A stretch of 64,000 bases of DNA from Hymenolepis diminuta (Eukaryota; Platyhelminthes; Cestoda; Cyclophyllidea; Hymenolepididae). The notes beneath the pieces were generated by a model. The model saw only the letters and a list, made by a program, of their open reading frames with translations. It ran no database searches and was not told the DNA's origin. The stretch covers positions 1,893,792-1,957,791 of the forward strand of contig CAADRB010000001.1 of assembly GCA_900708905.1 (NCBI GenBank). Reading direction: 5' to 3'. The translations under genes were made by a program, and so were the position numbers. Below, piece after piece: positions 1 to 27,155 of this stretch (positions within the stretch are counted from its first letter, which is position 1; each line of letters starts with the position of its first letter).

Positions 1-13766
<13,766 letters not shown>

Positions 13767-15990
13767 CTACGAAATAAAACTCAGATAACGCTGGAGAAGG
13801 ACGACCTTAAGCTTTCTACAATCCAAAGGATTGAAAGGAAATTTCAAGGTCTTCGTGCTTAGAATGGTTTAATGAAACAAATTAAAAGTAAATATATGTA
13901 CGCCTTTAGCAGAATAAAAAACATATTTTATTTGCAAGTAAATAATTTTAGGCCCATAAAGGTATGTAAAATGTATCAATATTTAATATGAAATACTTTT
14001 ACTCATTCCGCTTTTCAAATAATTTAGAATGAATTTTCATCATAAAAATTCTAATAAAATGGCATTAAAACCCATTAAGTATTAAATTGTGGTGGTATTT
14101 AAAGCCTGATGTTTTCAATTAGGGTCAATACATTTACCTCGAATCGTAATATCCCGATTCTGTGATTTCCTTATATATTGCGTTAGCTGTTTACAATGAA
14201 GATAGTTCGCACTGAAATCAGTGATAATTCTCAATAAATTTCGTACTCACTCTTAAGTTTAAGGGTTTATGCTTTTGAATTCCACTAAATAACTGTAGAA
14301 TTTGACTTATTTCTCTTAATTTCGACGATTTGATAAATTCAGAATGTGTTTTCACTCCAATAAAATAAAACAATGAGTTGCCATTTACATACATGTAAAT
14401 TTAAGTTTAATTTTAATCTTTTGCATCATTTTGGCGAATTATTACGCCTAATTAATGACTATTTTAAAGATATTTGTGGTCAATGTAACTTACATACTGT
14501 ATATATTTCGCTGATTAATACCTAGATTAATCTTCGTGCTTAGGTAGTAAAATTATTTATAAACCAACTTAGACTATCATTTTTTTCTTATGCTACCAGC
14601 ATTTTGTTTAGATTTCTCTTCTTTACAAAAGTAAGCTTCTTTTCATTTAAAATTAAGTTTTAACAATTTTTATAAAACAATTTTCAAATTTCAGCTTATT
14701 ATTTACCTAACTTTAAGGATTTTGAGTAAATGAAAGCATCTGAGCATTACTTATTTGATATTGAGACGTATGAATGGTTAGATTCTCAAGTTAGGTCCTT
14801 TGGGACGTCATGGTTAAATGTTAAAATCATGCACATTCCAAACCCTACTTCTTCTCTCTTGTACCAGATTTGATTAAAACTGAAGGAGTAAGAACGAGAG
14901 GAGGAGGAGGCTTAAATCCAAGATGATTTTTTAAATATCGATCCTGTCACCGTTTAATTTAAGCCTTTACTCTTTATCATACCAACTGCTGTTTTCTGCT
15001 TTTCCTGTAGGTAACCATCACCTAGTATTATGATCTGCCCTCTTCTGTAGGATAACTCAACTGAGTCCCAGATTTCCTATGAAACCGCACTAGTTTCAAA
15101 TAAGATCCTACGAAACCACAATACAAAACGACTCAAACTACCATTTCAAAATAAGACTCACATTTTCGTATTGACAGGTCGATTTAAATTATGCTCCATT
15201 TACAATCATAATGCAAATGAAATCGTTTGAGTAAAGGGGAATTAAAAGAAGCAGAAATTAACGGTGAAAAATAAAGAATCTTACATGTATGAACTAATTT
15301 AGGGAAAACATTATTTTCTATATGTAACAACGATAACCTTCGAAGATGTATAAATTTGCACACAAAACTCTTATAAATTCTCACACGAAAAAATATATTA
15401 AATTAGGCCCATTAAACTACCCTGCTTGTGATAACACTAATCAGTCTGTTTTGCAAAAGGCGAGTTATTAGTAAGTTAGGTTGCTTTATTTCTTTAACAA
15501 TATATTATGTTTTTGTAATAACGTGAAAGATCTATCGGAGCCACATCGATCGAATAGATGGAATAGGTCAAGTCATTCATGTCGCCAGATCAGTTCGGAG
15601 GTGGCAGGCAAGTACCCCCCAATTTATTAATAAGTAAATTGTATATATATACAAAATGTTTCTCCGTTTGACATCAGTCGTGTCTCGTTGCCGGAGTCTC
15701 GGCACCCGTTTAGGTACCCATGTACAAAGACGCAAACACACAGCGGGACCACCTATAGGCACTGTAGAGAAGATCTTATCGTCAGTCAATCATTTCTAAT
15801 CGCTAGATGATGATAGACATCAGCTGGCTATAGCAGTTTTGCTTGTAAAATATTATATAATTGCACAAATACGTCCCTATCTACAACAGCTGGTAGAGGG
15901 ATTTCCATATCTCGATGAAATCAAATTTATTTATCAAATTTATTTAGTAACACCAGTATGAATTACGACATAATATATATTTTTTTAGAT

Positions 15991-16160
15991 CTGCGTGCAG
16001 TTGTTAATGTGTTCATCTGTGAAGTCACAGATCATTGGTTCGAGGTCCATCGGAATACACTTACCGAGCAGAATGGTCAACCACAATGATAAGTTTGGCT
16101 AATAATGAGGATGGTAGACTTCGAGTTTCTCAACATGGGGACCTATGATAATACTCCCTC
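15991..16160 (+). repeat. tRNA-derived SINE-like copy
   Basis: A head resembling the tRNA A-box region (GTGCAGTTGTTAATGTGTTC) is followed about 30 bases on by a B-box-like GGTTCGAGGTCC. A tail containing GAATGGTCAACCACAATGAT and CTTCGAGTTTCTCAACATGG follows. The arrangement resembles the other SINE-like copies in the window. It is too divergent to be a functional tRNA. Confidence 0.45.
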
Positions 16161-17297
16161 ACTTGTGATGAGCACAGGAAAGCATCGAGAGTTAGGAAAT
16201 TTTGTTTAAATTACCTGTGATGCGTATAATATCCACACTTAAAAGGACATTTGATTAACATTTTTCTGAATCGGACTGGTTGACTAATGACGTATTGTTT
16301 GTTTGCCAAGTAGTATTGATAATTTGTACCCTACATCTCGCGTTCTTTTCCACTTATTCTACCTTTATATATTCTAAAACGTAATTTGATAAGAAAGCAT
16401 CTAACTTTGAAAGATTTGCATAATTTAGTTCTAAAATACTGAAAATGAATTGGTAAATTAGGATATTTAGCCATTCTGACAGTAATCTGGCCAATTTGAC
16501 GAGAAATTGCTCATTATTAAAACTATTAGCAAATATAGCAAAATTTTTAATAAAGGAACTATTTTTGTATTAAAATTAATAGGGAAGGAAAACTGCTTCA
16601 AGAATATTTTTCATAAGCAATAGTAAAAATAGTGATACACTATCTACGAGGGGAGCGATTTTACATAATCTTTATCACTCCATGTGAACAAAACTGAATA
16701 ATTAAAATAACATTCTGCAGACATACTAATCTGTTAATAGCAAAATGTTACCAAAAGAGTTCTTGATGAACGTTTCTCGCAGCGAACTTACATAAATGTC
16801 CAGTTATAATAAAACCTGTGAGTTTAATCACACGTGTAAAAATGTCCAAATGTTAAGATGCCGGCTATTCCAAGTAAGATATTATTATAAATATTTCCAT
16901 TCTGATTTTGACTGAGTATCAAATAGAACGAGCTTTTTAATTAAATAAAGGTAGTTTAATAGTAAATCAGGCTTATTTTGCATTTTTCCATCTGCTTATT
17001 TAGTCATTTCGATTTGACTGGGTTGGATGGGGAGTGGGAAGAATTCAAAATAACCCTTACCGGAGGAAGTGATGGGTAAAATGAATTACTTTGGCCTGGA
17101 ATCAATGATTTTTAAATGTTGAGTTGCAGTAACTGCATTTTTCTAAAAGACAATTATATCTTAAGATTTTTAGAGGATTTGAAAGCGAGTTGGTGAAAAT
17201 TGTATTTTGTGGAGTTCACAAGGTTGATTGAATCACGTGCGCTAGAACTTTCTGGGAAGTGCAGAGATGTAACCGGTCGTGCAGAGAACAAGCGCGG

Positions 17298-17580
17298 TCA
17301 TGTGTGCAGAGACCTCCTCAACCAATCAGCAATCAAGATCCTTGCAGCCTAGAGTGGTTTTGTATTTAGTGACTAAGCTTTTGAATCACAGTAACAAGAA
17401 AGTGATCAATGAATCCTCTCCACTCAGCATCTTTCTGGTTCTTACCACTTTGGGCATAGCTTAGCTAATTTGGGGGTAAACTGACAATAAAGGATTCTGC
17501 TAGAGGCTATTCAGACTGCTTAGGAGGACTACTTAGGTGTAGCAAAAAGGCTTTTGGTGTAGCATCCGCTACAATTTTCT
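17298..17580 (+). repeat. LTR-like dispersed repeat, copy 1
   Basis: About 280 bases matching 53835-54145 in the same orientation. Shared blocks include CCTCCTCA-CCAATCAGCAATCAA, TTTGGG-GCA-CTAGCTAATTT, GACTGCTTAGGAGGA and TTGGTG-AGC-T-CGCTACAA. The second copy has AATAAA signals inside (ATCAATAAACCC), and a TGG-starting block sits near the right end, as a primer-binding site would. A solo LTR or a TRIM-type element is plausible but unproven, because clear TG...CA ends and target-site duplications are not visible. Confidence 0.5.
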
Positions 17581-20500
17581 TTCTGTTTTAAGAGCGAATG
17601 TGTGCGTCGTTCGCATTTTTCCGGACAGCAGACTAAATTGCCACTCTGACTTGACGAGGCTAAAGGATTTACTGGCGATGTTATTCCCATCATTAGAGCT
17701 TTAACTCTATATTTTTCCATTTGCATAAAACTCCCCCGTGCAATTTTAGATCAAAATTTATTTTAAATACTAACAATTCGTATTTGAAATATTGCCAAAT
17801 GGAATATATTGCTAGAAATAACCGCATGTTGAAATATAAATGCATCGATTTGATTCCAACTATTTCAATGGAAAAAATTCATAAAACATGAGTTAACACA
17901 CAGTTTTAAAGATACGTTATTTCAATTTAGAGGTAATTATATCAAAGAATGTATTTATTAATAATAATAAATAATTTTTATTGAAATTAACGGTATGTTT
18001 CTGTATTAATAACTCCTCAACCATTATAAAATTATTGAATTCTCCCTAGTAGAAGTGGTCATACTTTGCGTCTAGTGCTTGAACCATGAGTTGAATCGAA
18101 AATGAATATTTAGTCGGTGAATATCAAAATAGTACTCTTCAAAGTCCACATAGTGGTGCCAACAGAAGGGTGCAGAAGGTTTGCATACAATTTCTTCAGG
18201 CAGATCCTAAGACAGAATCACATTTCGGACCATATCGACATTCATATGGAAATTGATAGGCTCGAATGCATCTAGAAAATGAAGTATAAAATATATTAAA
18301 ATGCTCAAATACACACAGGGATTCCTTATTGGAAAGATACCTAGGTACATTTATTTGTATGCTTTGTCCGAATTTGACTTTCAAAAATGATATCATAAAG
18401 TGTCGAATAAAAAAATCTTCCGATAACCAATATCCTTCGTGGATATTACATGACACCATTACTAATTGGCCTTATTTAAGATTATCATCTGATTTGGCAA
18501 TGATAGTAAACTCCCAATATTTGTCAACATATTTGGGACATCCCAATCAGAAGTCAAGCCTTTATCAATAAAACTAATTGAGATTTTTACAAGACGATTT
18601 TTATCATGAAAATAAATTTACTTATATAGATCTGGATACGTGTAATTAATTGGCAACCTGGTTAATCAATAAGTGCACCAGTAAGTGCTTCAGTAGGAGT
18701 CTTACATTTTCAAGTGTGAGTGTGCAGATCCATTGATCGATATTTCGCCCTAGTTCATCGGAAATATTCAAATCGGATTCCTAACATTCCCCATAAAAAT
18801 TGGTCCTACACACTAATACCAAACTTTTTGACACAAAAATTGTTGGAAAAGCAAACCTTTTGTAACCACTTTTGATTATTACTACCTGGGATCTCTCAAG
18901 TTCTAAGCATGGGTTGACTGATGCACATTCAAGAGCCGCTTAACTGCAAGTCCCATAATCACTGAATTAAAAGCAGGAAGAAAGTATAGTATTGCACGTG
19001 AGTACAATAATTACACAGATTTATGATTTATTGCGGTTTTAAATAGCACCAACTGAGAAAACCACAGGTAAAATTTGTACATCTCTCTTCTAACTTAAAA
19101 TTCGAAAATTTACTTTCAAATGGATGGTCTTTAGTTTAAATCTGAAACCTAAGATAATGTAACTAAAACAAATATCTGGGCATTTTTGAAAGGATACCAT
19201 TGACAATACTTTAATAGATAAATAAATAAAGCTGCACATTATTGTGTCTCAAGGATAATTAATCGATGAATACAGGTGGATATTTTTGTCGAAACAGCAC
19301 ATTCAAAAATGCTTTCAGCTTGAGTGAGAAATTTACAAGTTGCAATTCAGTTCGATAATTCTGGGTGTGAAGTCTATACCTCATTTAATTTGTCTAATCT
19401 CAATTTTTTAGGGAAAAAGGCTCTCCGCATAACAAATGGGACGATTTCAGTTCCTTAAAAGGCATTATTTGAAGCACTTGATCAAACTTTAGTCTAATTT
19501 GAGTGGTGTCTCCTAATGAAACGAAACCGTTTCAATAAAGATTTCAATTGCTGAAATCGACGACACTATTGTAAGTAATAACAGTTTATCAATGCTTCTT
19601 AGCATTATTAATAGGGAAATGTTTTAAAATGAATCTTAGGAAATAAGACCTTGAAGAATCGTCAATCACCTAGTTGATGCACTATCTTGCCATTATGTCA
19701 GGTGAAAAGTCCTGCTAATCTCAATATTTCAATAAGTCATTTGTGAGATATTTGAGACTTATAATTTGACGAGAAGTGAATGCTCCAAACATTAATTTAC
19801 CTTATTGCTGTGATCTACATCACTGCTATTTAAAGTTAAGTAAAAATATAGTTTCTATTGTGAGTCACTTGATAATATGGAATTTTCCCCTGCTAAAGTT
19901 TTTGATTCTGACATATGTCGTTCATGAACGAAATCTATTTTGATAAATCAATAGCCACCACGGTTCAGAAGAAAGGCGAAGTTTAAGCGGAGATGGAGTG
20001 TCCGAACACTTCGCTCTTTATTTACCGAGAGCTACGTTATATAAAGTTCGACAATATCGGTAGATTTTAATGATTGGCTATGAAAACACAGACCCATCAC
20101 AGCGGTATCAGCATCTTAAACACTAAAATTGTGCTCAATCTGTACCCATCATTAACTCATGAACTTCATAGAGTTAACTGCAGATCAGAAGAATTGCCTA
20201 GTCACCGATCAGCTAATTTATGCTCTACTCTGTCATATCGGTTTTACTATCCGCAGGGATACATTTTAAACTCTAAAAATGAAATGTAGTATCATGAAGC
20301 ATCGTAAACATGCTTTAATGTATATTTACGCTAAATCTATTTCAATATAACCATTCTTTTTTTAAATAATAACTTCTCTCGTCATATATATTTTAAGAAT
20401 CCGTACTTAAACCGTAATTTTTCAAAAAAGATGGTTCCTATCTGTTAAAAATGTTATGCACTTTTAGTTTATGTAAAACATACTTGCCGTATTTAGTCGT

Positions 20501-21469
20501 CCTATATGCAAGGTAAGAAGCCATGCATGAACACCCACAAATGGCTTCTGGGGAATAACTTCTGATTGTTTAAAACGGGAGATATGCACAAATATTTTCA
20601 GTAATTTTGTGCTTATTAACAGATTGAATTTATTCACCGTTTAATTTCAAAAACGGTGTATTCACGATGTATTTATTGAGAAGAAAAGGCCATTTTAAAT
20701 AAAATGGTCTTATCTTCATATTCTTTCAGCTTTATTAATAAAAATATTTAGGCAAAATTATTTTAACGAACTCAGACGCTCGACAGATTTGTCGTATCAC
20801 AAAAATGAAGATGTTTCAATTACCAAATCTCAATAAGGATGGTGCATCCGCAATGAAACAGAAAAAGGTAGGTAGTGATTGGATTCATAGTGAACGATCC
20901 ACTAAAGTATTTTTACGCAAATATGAGTTTTAATCATTCGGCCGGTGCTTTATGGAGACATTGTCCCTCAATATCCCCAGCTATTTACCACCCCTCGTGA
21001 ACCGAAAAACTCTCATTTTACAACAAAATAATCTACTTTTGCAGTTCCTATTGTAGCAACTAGTTCATTTCAATATACCAAAGCTAAAATCGCAATAAGT
21101 TAGATGGGTCAGACCTCAAATGGATTCTATTCTTCAGGCCGCTGACCTTGAAACTAGCTTTCTCTATGCTAAAGGAACGATTACACGGTACTGATGAAGT
21201 AAACAGTGAAACAAGTTGAGGGAAAATTCGCAAACCATTATATGTTCAATTTCTAGCAACTTTTCATCAGAAAAATTTCGGTGCGGTCGCCATTCATCCT
21301 ATACATGTGTAATTCTAGAGTATTTCTGTGTTTATTCCATCTTCCAACCTATTTAAAATTCAGACTTTAGTTTTGTTTAGAAAATAAGCATACTGGAATT
21401 AAAAAATAGAAAAGAGTATACTTTTTGTAAATTACGCCTCTTCTATGCTGGCGCAATATTAGAATATCC

Positions 21470-21770
21470 AGTTTCTGAAGCAATGATGTATCCGCCCACT
21501 AGATGCAATAGCCTGCAGTTGACTCAGACTAGAGAGAGGAGATTAAGACAGAATTTTGTCAACCCAAGGCATTTTATTTATTAAAGGCATTATATAGAAA
21601 TATAAGTTGTCTTCATGCTGTTGATGTTAGAGCCACCGTACTGACAACAGTTTTAGCCTCAAATAACCATCAAGCTGTCTTGATAAGGATGATGAGCGAC
21701 TTAAAGGCAAAACATAAACACTGCTTCCATGGTCATTGTTTTGTCGAATTTCCATTAGTATTAGATTGGC
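21470..21770 (+). repeat. Dispersed repeat family B, copy 1
   Basis: Matches 33755-34040 in the same orientation. Shared blocks: CCGCCCACTA / CTGCCCACTA, GGCTGCAGTTGACTC-GAC-AGAGAGA, AGACAGAAT, TTTATTAA-TAAA--GCGTTATATA, TCGTCTTCAT-CTG-TGAT and GATGATGGGCGACTTA-AG (allowing mismatches). The last block also occurs at 33100-33180 and, inverted, at 28955-29030. It lies just past the 3' end of the LSDAT-only gene. Confidence 0.55.
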
Positions 21771-21851
21771 TATCCTCGAAAACAATCCTCAGTTTAGTGT
21801 ATTTACATTCCAAATTGTATTTTGATGATAGTAATTGATATCTGCTTTGTA

Positions 21852-21857
21852 TTTATT
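21852..21857 (-). promoter_or_regulatory. Candidate polyadenylation signal of the LSDAT-only gene
   Basis: A minus-strand AATAAA about 140 bases downstream of the TAA stop ending at 21995. The background is AT-rich, so chance occurrence is possible. Confidence 0.35.
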
Positions 21858-21994
21858 CGTTTACTCAAACAAAATGAAGAGGGCTAATTGAGTCAAATCT
21901 TATTTAGAAAAAAATGATTATATTTCATTAAAACAAATTGCACTTGGTCATGCAAGTGGCCACTTTTACGACAATCTCCTACAATTTTAAATTT

Positions 21995-23426
21995 TTAGTC
22001 AGTTGAATTGTGAACCAAAGTGCTTGCGATGGCTTCATCTAGGTTTCTATAGCCATATTCGTCATTCAGGTTGACACATTTAATATTACCATCGCTATTT
22101 TTTACATTTTTGAGAAGCTTTATGCCATATTCCACTGTCCATTTGGACATTTTATCGTCACCGCATTCAGTTATGAGTTCCTCCAATGAAAACCTAAGTT
22201 CAGTCGTTTGGTCCTCAGAAAATCCGTGCAAACTATCAGGATAATATAAAACATGATGAAAATTACCTTGGATTCAGGATTTTAAAATGGAGAATCCGTT
22301 GAAGGATATCAGCAGCTCTTCCAGTAGACCCACAAATTATAATTGGCATCCCACTTTCAACTCTTTTGGCCACACTTTCAACAACATCAAATCCGCCACC
22401 ATACACGATGGTTAGTACAGGCACTCCACATCCCCCTTCTACAATAAGGTTAAGTTATAAAATGTTTTTACTTTTCGATGAAAGTTTAATTAAACTCTCA
22501 ACTTCATCACGATACTTTGAAACATCGGAGAGGTTATACCTATTTCGCATTCCGTTGTCAACCAACACAAAGTTGGTGTGATCTTCATTCAAAGATATTG
22601 GCTCCTTAGGATTAATAACATCACTAGTTCCATATTCAACGTGGGATTTGACATCGGAATACTATTTGGCAATTAATTTTATTAACAAAAACTACTTTAC
22701 CTCAGATTTGACAAGGTTATAATGACTTCTGACGTAACCCCAAGGTGAAATACCAATACAATGTGGTCTCAAAAGATTATTCTCGATCATTAAAACAGCT
22801 TTTCCAACAATAGGTACTATTCCAGCGTTAAGGCCATGCGTTATTAAAAAAGTCTTATTTGACTGTACTGCCATCACTAAACCCTTTTGGAAGGAAGCAG
22901 TCTGTTTGCCATCAAGGTGCTTTGAATCCAAATCAGCAAGAACTGAAATACACAGGTCGGGAACACGGGAATCAAAAATTTTCCAATATTTATTCATTAA
23001 TTTAATAACGCTTTCCGGAGTATCATCATCGGAAATACGAACATACTATTAATCAATGTAAAATGTGTTAGAAAGGGGCATATACCTCAGCAGATTTATT
23101 TAGAGGTTTAACTCCACGGTAGAAATCAATAACACCATAGGCGTTTGTTGGGCCAAGATTTGAAATCAGACTAGGCGACCATTCTTCGGCAAAGGCGGCG
23201 TTATCTTGATCATAATGATGGAGTTCAAGTTCTCCGCAGCCACATTTACTAAAAGAAGGGGAAAATAAAGAACTCATGGCAAAACTTACTAAGTTTCACT
23301 GCTATCTGTCATAATGGGGAAAAAAAGCTGGCACTCCTTGTAAGTGAAGCATCTTTTCACAAACTCCTCCTTCGTTTCATATTCATGCTGATGGCTAGGT
23401 ACATCTGAATTTTTTGACATATCCAT
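21995..23426 (-). CDS. Soluble TRPM N-terminal (LSDAT/SLOG) homology protein without a channel domain, 414 aa
   Basis: Six exons in phase: 23290-23426 (ATG start, MDMSKNSDVPSHQ), 23086-23248, 22701-23045, 22472-22661, 22267-22438 and 21995-22232 (stop). The introns are only 33 to 41 bases, all GT-AG. The product aligns from start to end with residues about 1-400 of the TRPM channel at 34868-45527. Shared motifs include FTYKECQ, CGCGE, NAYGVIDFYRG, SPWGYVRSHYNLVKSE, LVDNGMRN, YGGGFDVVESVAKR and ICGSTGRAADILQR. In TRPM2-type channels this MHR1/2 region is a Rossmann-like ligand-sensing module in the cytosol. The protein ends shortly after the YRNLDEAI helix (...STLVHNSTD), before the later MHR repeats and all membrane segments. 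No signal peptide, membrane helix, stop or frameshift was found. It may bind nucleotide-like ligands or associate with the channel; that is inference. Alternatively it is a young truncated duplicate that is not expressed. Confidence 0.86.
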
Positions 23427-26400
23427 TCAGTTTATTGTTTTATTTAATGAAAGAGCATTTAAAACGGTTATTTCTTTGTGAGAAATTCTTTGCACATGAT
23501 TGGCTAGATTTCACACATTCAACAATTATGAGTTACTAGGCTAATTTGACCTTCACGCCGCAAACATACCGCCAATCATCTTCGATTCGCGACAATAAGA
23601 CTTAGGCATTATTGTAATTAACTTATTAGCCTCCTAAAAGACCGTACGAAGACCAGAACTCAATATTAACACATAATTGCCTTAGTGGCAGGCTAAAATT
23701 TGCGTAACCATAAACAGGCCTCTATTCATAGGAAAGACGAAGTTTTAACAAAACACAAAAGGGAGCCCTGGATTCATTCGCCAAAATAAAAATTCGCATA
23801 ATGACGTTAGCAGAGAGTACGATAGCCCATTGTTTTCCTTTTGACAAATTCGTGTTCTTGAAGACAGCTTCACGCTTTTTCCCATAAAATGCAACAACGG
23901 CTTCATGCGATATACGTCGCTAGAGTCCTTAAGGGAGGATACCTTTTTCTCGCCCTTTCATAAGGCCTCAGTAAGATAAGGTTCTTTTTTGGCTGCTTTC
24001 AATAAACAAGTTGCAAAAGGGTATAAAATCCTAGAGCATAGTGTGATGGATTTTTGTGATTACTTAATGTATAATTTTAAAACATGTCTCCATATATTTA
24101 TGTTGCTAGTATAGACAGAAATGAGTCAGTAAACTAGTTTTTGTTAGGCTTAAGAAAATTGAGGTCTTCATCATGTTAGAGCATGTGAAATATTCAGGTA
24201 CTATATGGAGTAGGTATTTCGATTCTTAAGTTGAATTGAAACCTTAATTTTAGTAATAACTGAATATATCTCAGAAATGAAATAATTAAAAGTGCCTTTA
24301 GTGTGGATCTATGTTAAAACACTCAGTCTAAACAAAAAAGACAGATAAGAACATTTTCTGAAAAGTACGCAACCAAGGAGCAAGTACTTGTGGTCAGCGG
24401 TCAGTGTGATAATAGAAACAAATGGTAAAATTTTAGTGTGAAATGAAACAAAATCTATATGGGTTATATTCAATGGCGAAATCGATGTGGGAAACATAAA
24501 ATACCTTTATTTGGTTGCACGAGAGCGTCTGACTTTCGTACACTTCGTCTCAACCCACTGCCCAATATCCAGTTAACCAGTAGCCCAAAGATTGTCTATT
24601 ATGGCTCTTACACACAAATCATTGCCTGAGTTTGATGGAAACATGTTAAAATGCGTAATTACTGGTAAGTTCTGTTCAGAATAATTTTGCAGGAAGGGAA
24701 CTTCTGTATGTCTCGAGATCAATGTGGAAAATCAATCTGCTAGCATGCACAGGAAATAAATTCTTCCTGAAAATATTTTATTTCCAACTGCAGAACAAAA
24801 AATTTTGCGTAACTTTAATCTTCCAAATCCTGAAAATCATTTACATGTGCATACCAAAACTTTGCCCTTTGACGGAGCATTGGTCTTAATATTCACATAC
24901 GATTTTAATTGCAAGTTGAATTAATATATTATCGAATTCAAAAATCGATTACATTGACTACATTAATGGTTCTTAAAATTAAACATTAGGCACTACTTAT
25001 TAAAGCGGTAGATAACAACTAAGAGATTTAAGCGAACAATTTCGGTGCATCTGAACAGAGTTCATCGGCTATATCCACCGTGGACTGCTTTGTGGCTCAT
25101 TGGTCTTCAAGTTCTTGTAACTGAAAGCACTCATATCACTGTCGCTATTATTGGCTACCCGGACAGCCAATTATCTTCCACATATTCAAATCTATATAGA
25201 TACCTGCATTTTTAATGACGTAAGTCGTCATTTGAATAACGAATATTCTGGTGCCTTTTATCTGGATCTAGGCAACTGCAGGCTGATTGTTAACTTAGCG
25301 GACACCGCAGTTTAACGTTAAGCCATTTTTACGTTTAATCGAAATTAATATCATTTTCTATTGACAATAACATAGTAGTGCAATTTCTTATGCATTTAAA
25401 ATAATGAAATTTAGCATAATCATCTTTGTGCAGTTGCTGAAGTAATTGTATCTACTCATGGCTCTATAGTAAATAAGGTTTCTAACCATATTTCTAAGAA
25501 AACTATTAACATAGTAAATAATTTATTAATTTTAAGTTATTAGAAAATATCGCTTCATTCCTCGTATTATTGAAATTTGAAACGATTTCGCTTATAACTC
25601 AGTGATATTAGTAAAAAAGCCTTAAAGGAGTTGGCATTTGCAGAAAATGCAAAAGGACTATTAACAGTTATCTGTTATCGGTATCCGGCCTTCAAAAAGC
25701 ATTGTCTGATCTCTAACTTGGTTATTGTTTTTACAGTTCCAACAAGTTTTTTGCATAAAGTTGCGTAGATTATTGTGTCACTTTTTTATGTATTCACATT
25801 CTATTCATGTTTTATTTACTAAAAATGGAATGAAAAATACAAACTATTACAGAGACACTGCTGCATTCAATCTCAGATTCAAACTTTCAGCCCATATCTC
25901 GGGTATTATAAGTGATATTATTTCAAATATTTAATGTCCCGTATAATTTTGTTTGATATTTGATTAGGATAAACATAAGTTCGCATGAATCCCTTTATGT
26001 CCAGGAAATCTTATTTTTCATATTCATTTAGTCTAATATCTTAACGTACTTTTATTATTATCCTCGAGTGCTGCTAGGAAGTGGAATCGAATATTTTAAT
26101 GCTTCTGAACGAAGTTCACGGTCCTCATCCCTCTTTGACTGGATTGTCGATTACTGGATTTCTATGCTCGCCCATTGGTATTGAGGAAACAAATCATTCT
26201 CCAGGTATCTCGATTGGTATAGGGAAATGTATTTTCTAAATGAATCTAAGTCGAGTTACATAGATTCCACCTTCATTCAACCTAATGCACTAAATCTGAG
26301 CATTTTTTTCCGAAGTGATGCCTCAGTTGGCACCTAACAGACAAGATTACATCACTACCGAGGAAAAAGATTAAATAACGATTTTTGGATTGTTATAGTT

Positions 26401-26980
26401 AAATGTTCTGCTTCCTACTGCATTAACATTTCAATTTTTTGTTTTCATTCTCAAATGAGCCAAGTGACTAACTGCAGACCGCTGAACTGTCTCAGCTGCA
26501 TCTATGCTACCAGATATTACCAGACTACATCCAATTCAAACCAAGAGAGAAAGACCGAAATGTATTTGACCCAAGATACTTTAATATTTAAGCCTGGTTA
26601 TTGGAATAGAAGCCTTAAAAGGGGCATAAATGGAGCAATCATAATGAACCAGAAGAGTCTTAACTTTGATCACACCAGCCAATCAGAATGGTCACATTAT
26701 TAATCATCCCCTAATATTCTATCTTTCATGAGTACTTATTCTCAGCTTGGAAGAAAAGGCAAACAGTGTCCATGGTTCTAAGGATATCATCTAACTGTCC
26801 AAATAAGTGAATTCAATCACCAGAGTAGCGTGGGATTTTTGTATACTTGTGTCCCCTCATCTCTACCGCTATTTACTCTCCAACACTTGTACTTCATTAC
26901 ACTGTTTACCTTTTCTCTAATTAACTCTTATTCTCCACAGGCCACTTATAGTCTTATTATCATGGATAATTGGTGATCAA

Positions 26981-27155
26981 CTCATCCCTGAATCTATGAC
27001 AGTTTGAGTCCAGACTATGAAGACGTTAAAAGCATAGTTACAAGAATTACAGGTGGCCCGGAGTTAGAGGAGGCCAACGAGTTGGAAGAACGTATAAAGA
27101 TTCATGACATTGGCGTGAATTTATGCACTAAAAGATTGAAAAGATTTGTAGGATA
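26981..27155 (+). pseudogene. Isolated exon-like coding fragment, origin unknown
   Basis: An open frame between a TGA and a TAA that reads as a charged helical peptide (RITGGPELEEANELEERIKI, then HDIGVNLCTKRLKRF). Acceptor-like ATGACAG at about 26990-26996 and donor-like GTAGGA at about 27147 flank it. Composition and charge pattern look like real protein, unlike the neighbourhood. I do not recognise the family and see no partner exons, so it is most likely a stray exon or gene relic. Confidence 0.3.

Larger units (their letters stand above)
13767..21470. other. Gene-poor stretch upstream of the PPP1R16-like gene
   Basis: About 7.7 kb with no gene I can support. It holds a tRNA-like SINE copy (15991-16160), one copy of an LTR-like repeat (about 17298-17580) and AT-rich sequence. 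A far-upstream 5' exon of the PPP1R16-like gene could be hidden here. Confidence 0.5.

Noticed and set aside
18196..18459. Minus-strand frame ending YECRYGPKCDSVLGSA after an acceptor-like site
   Set aside because: Short Cys-containing tail only; no partner exons or family recognised.
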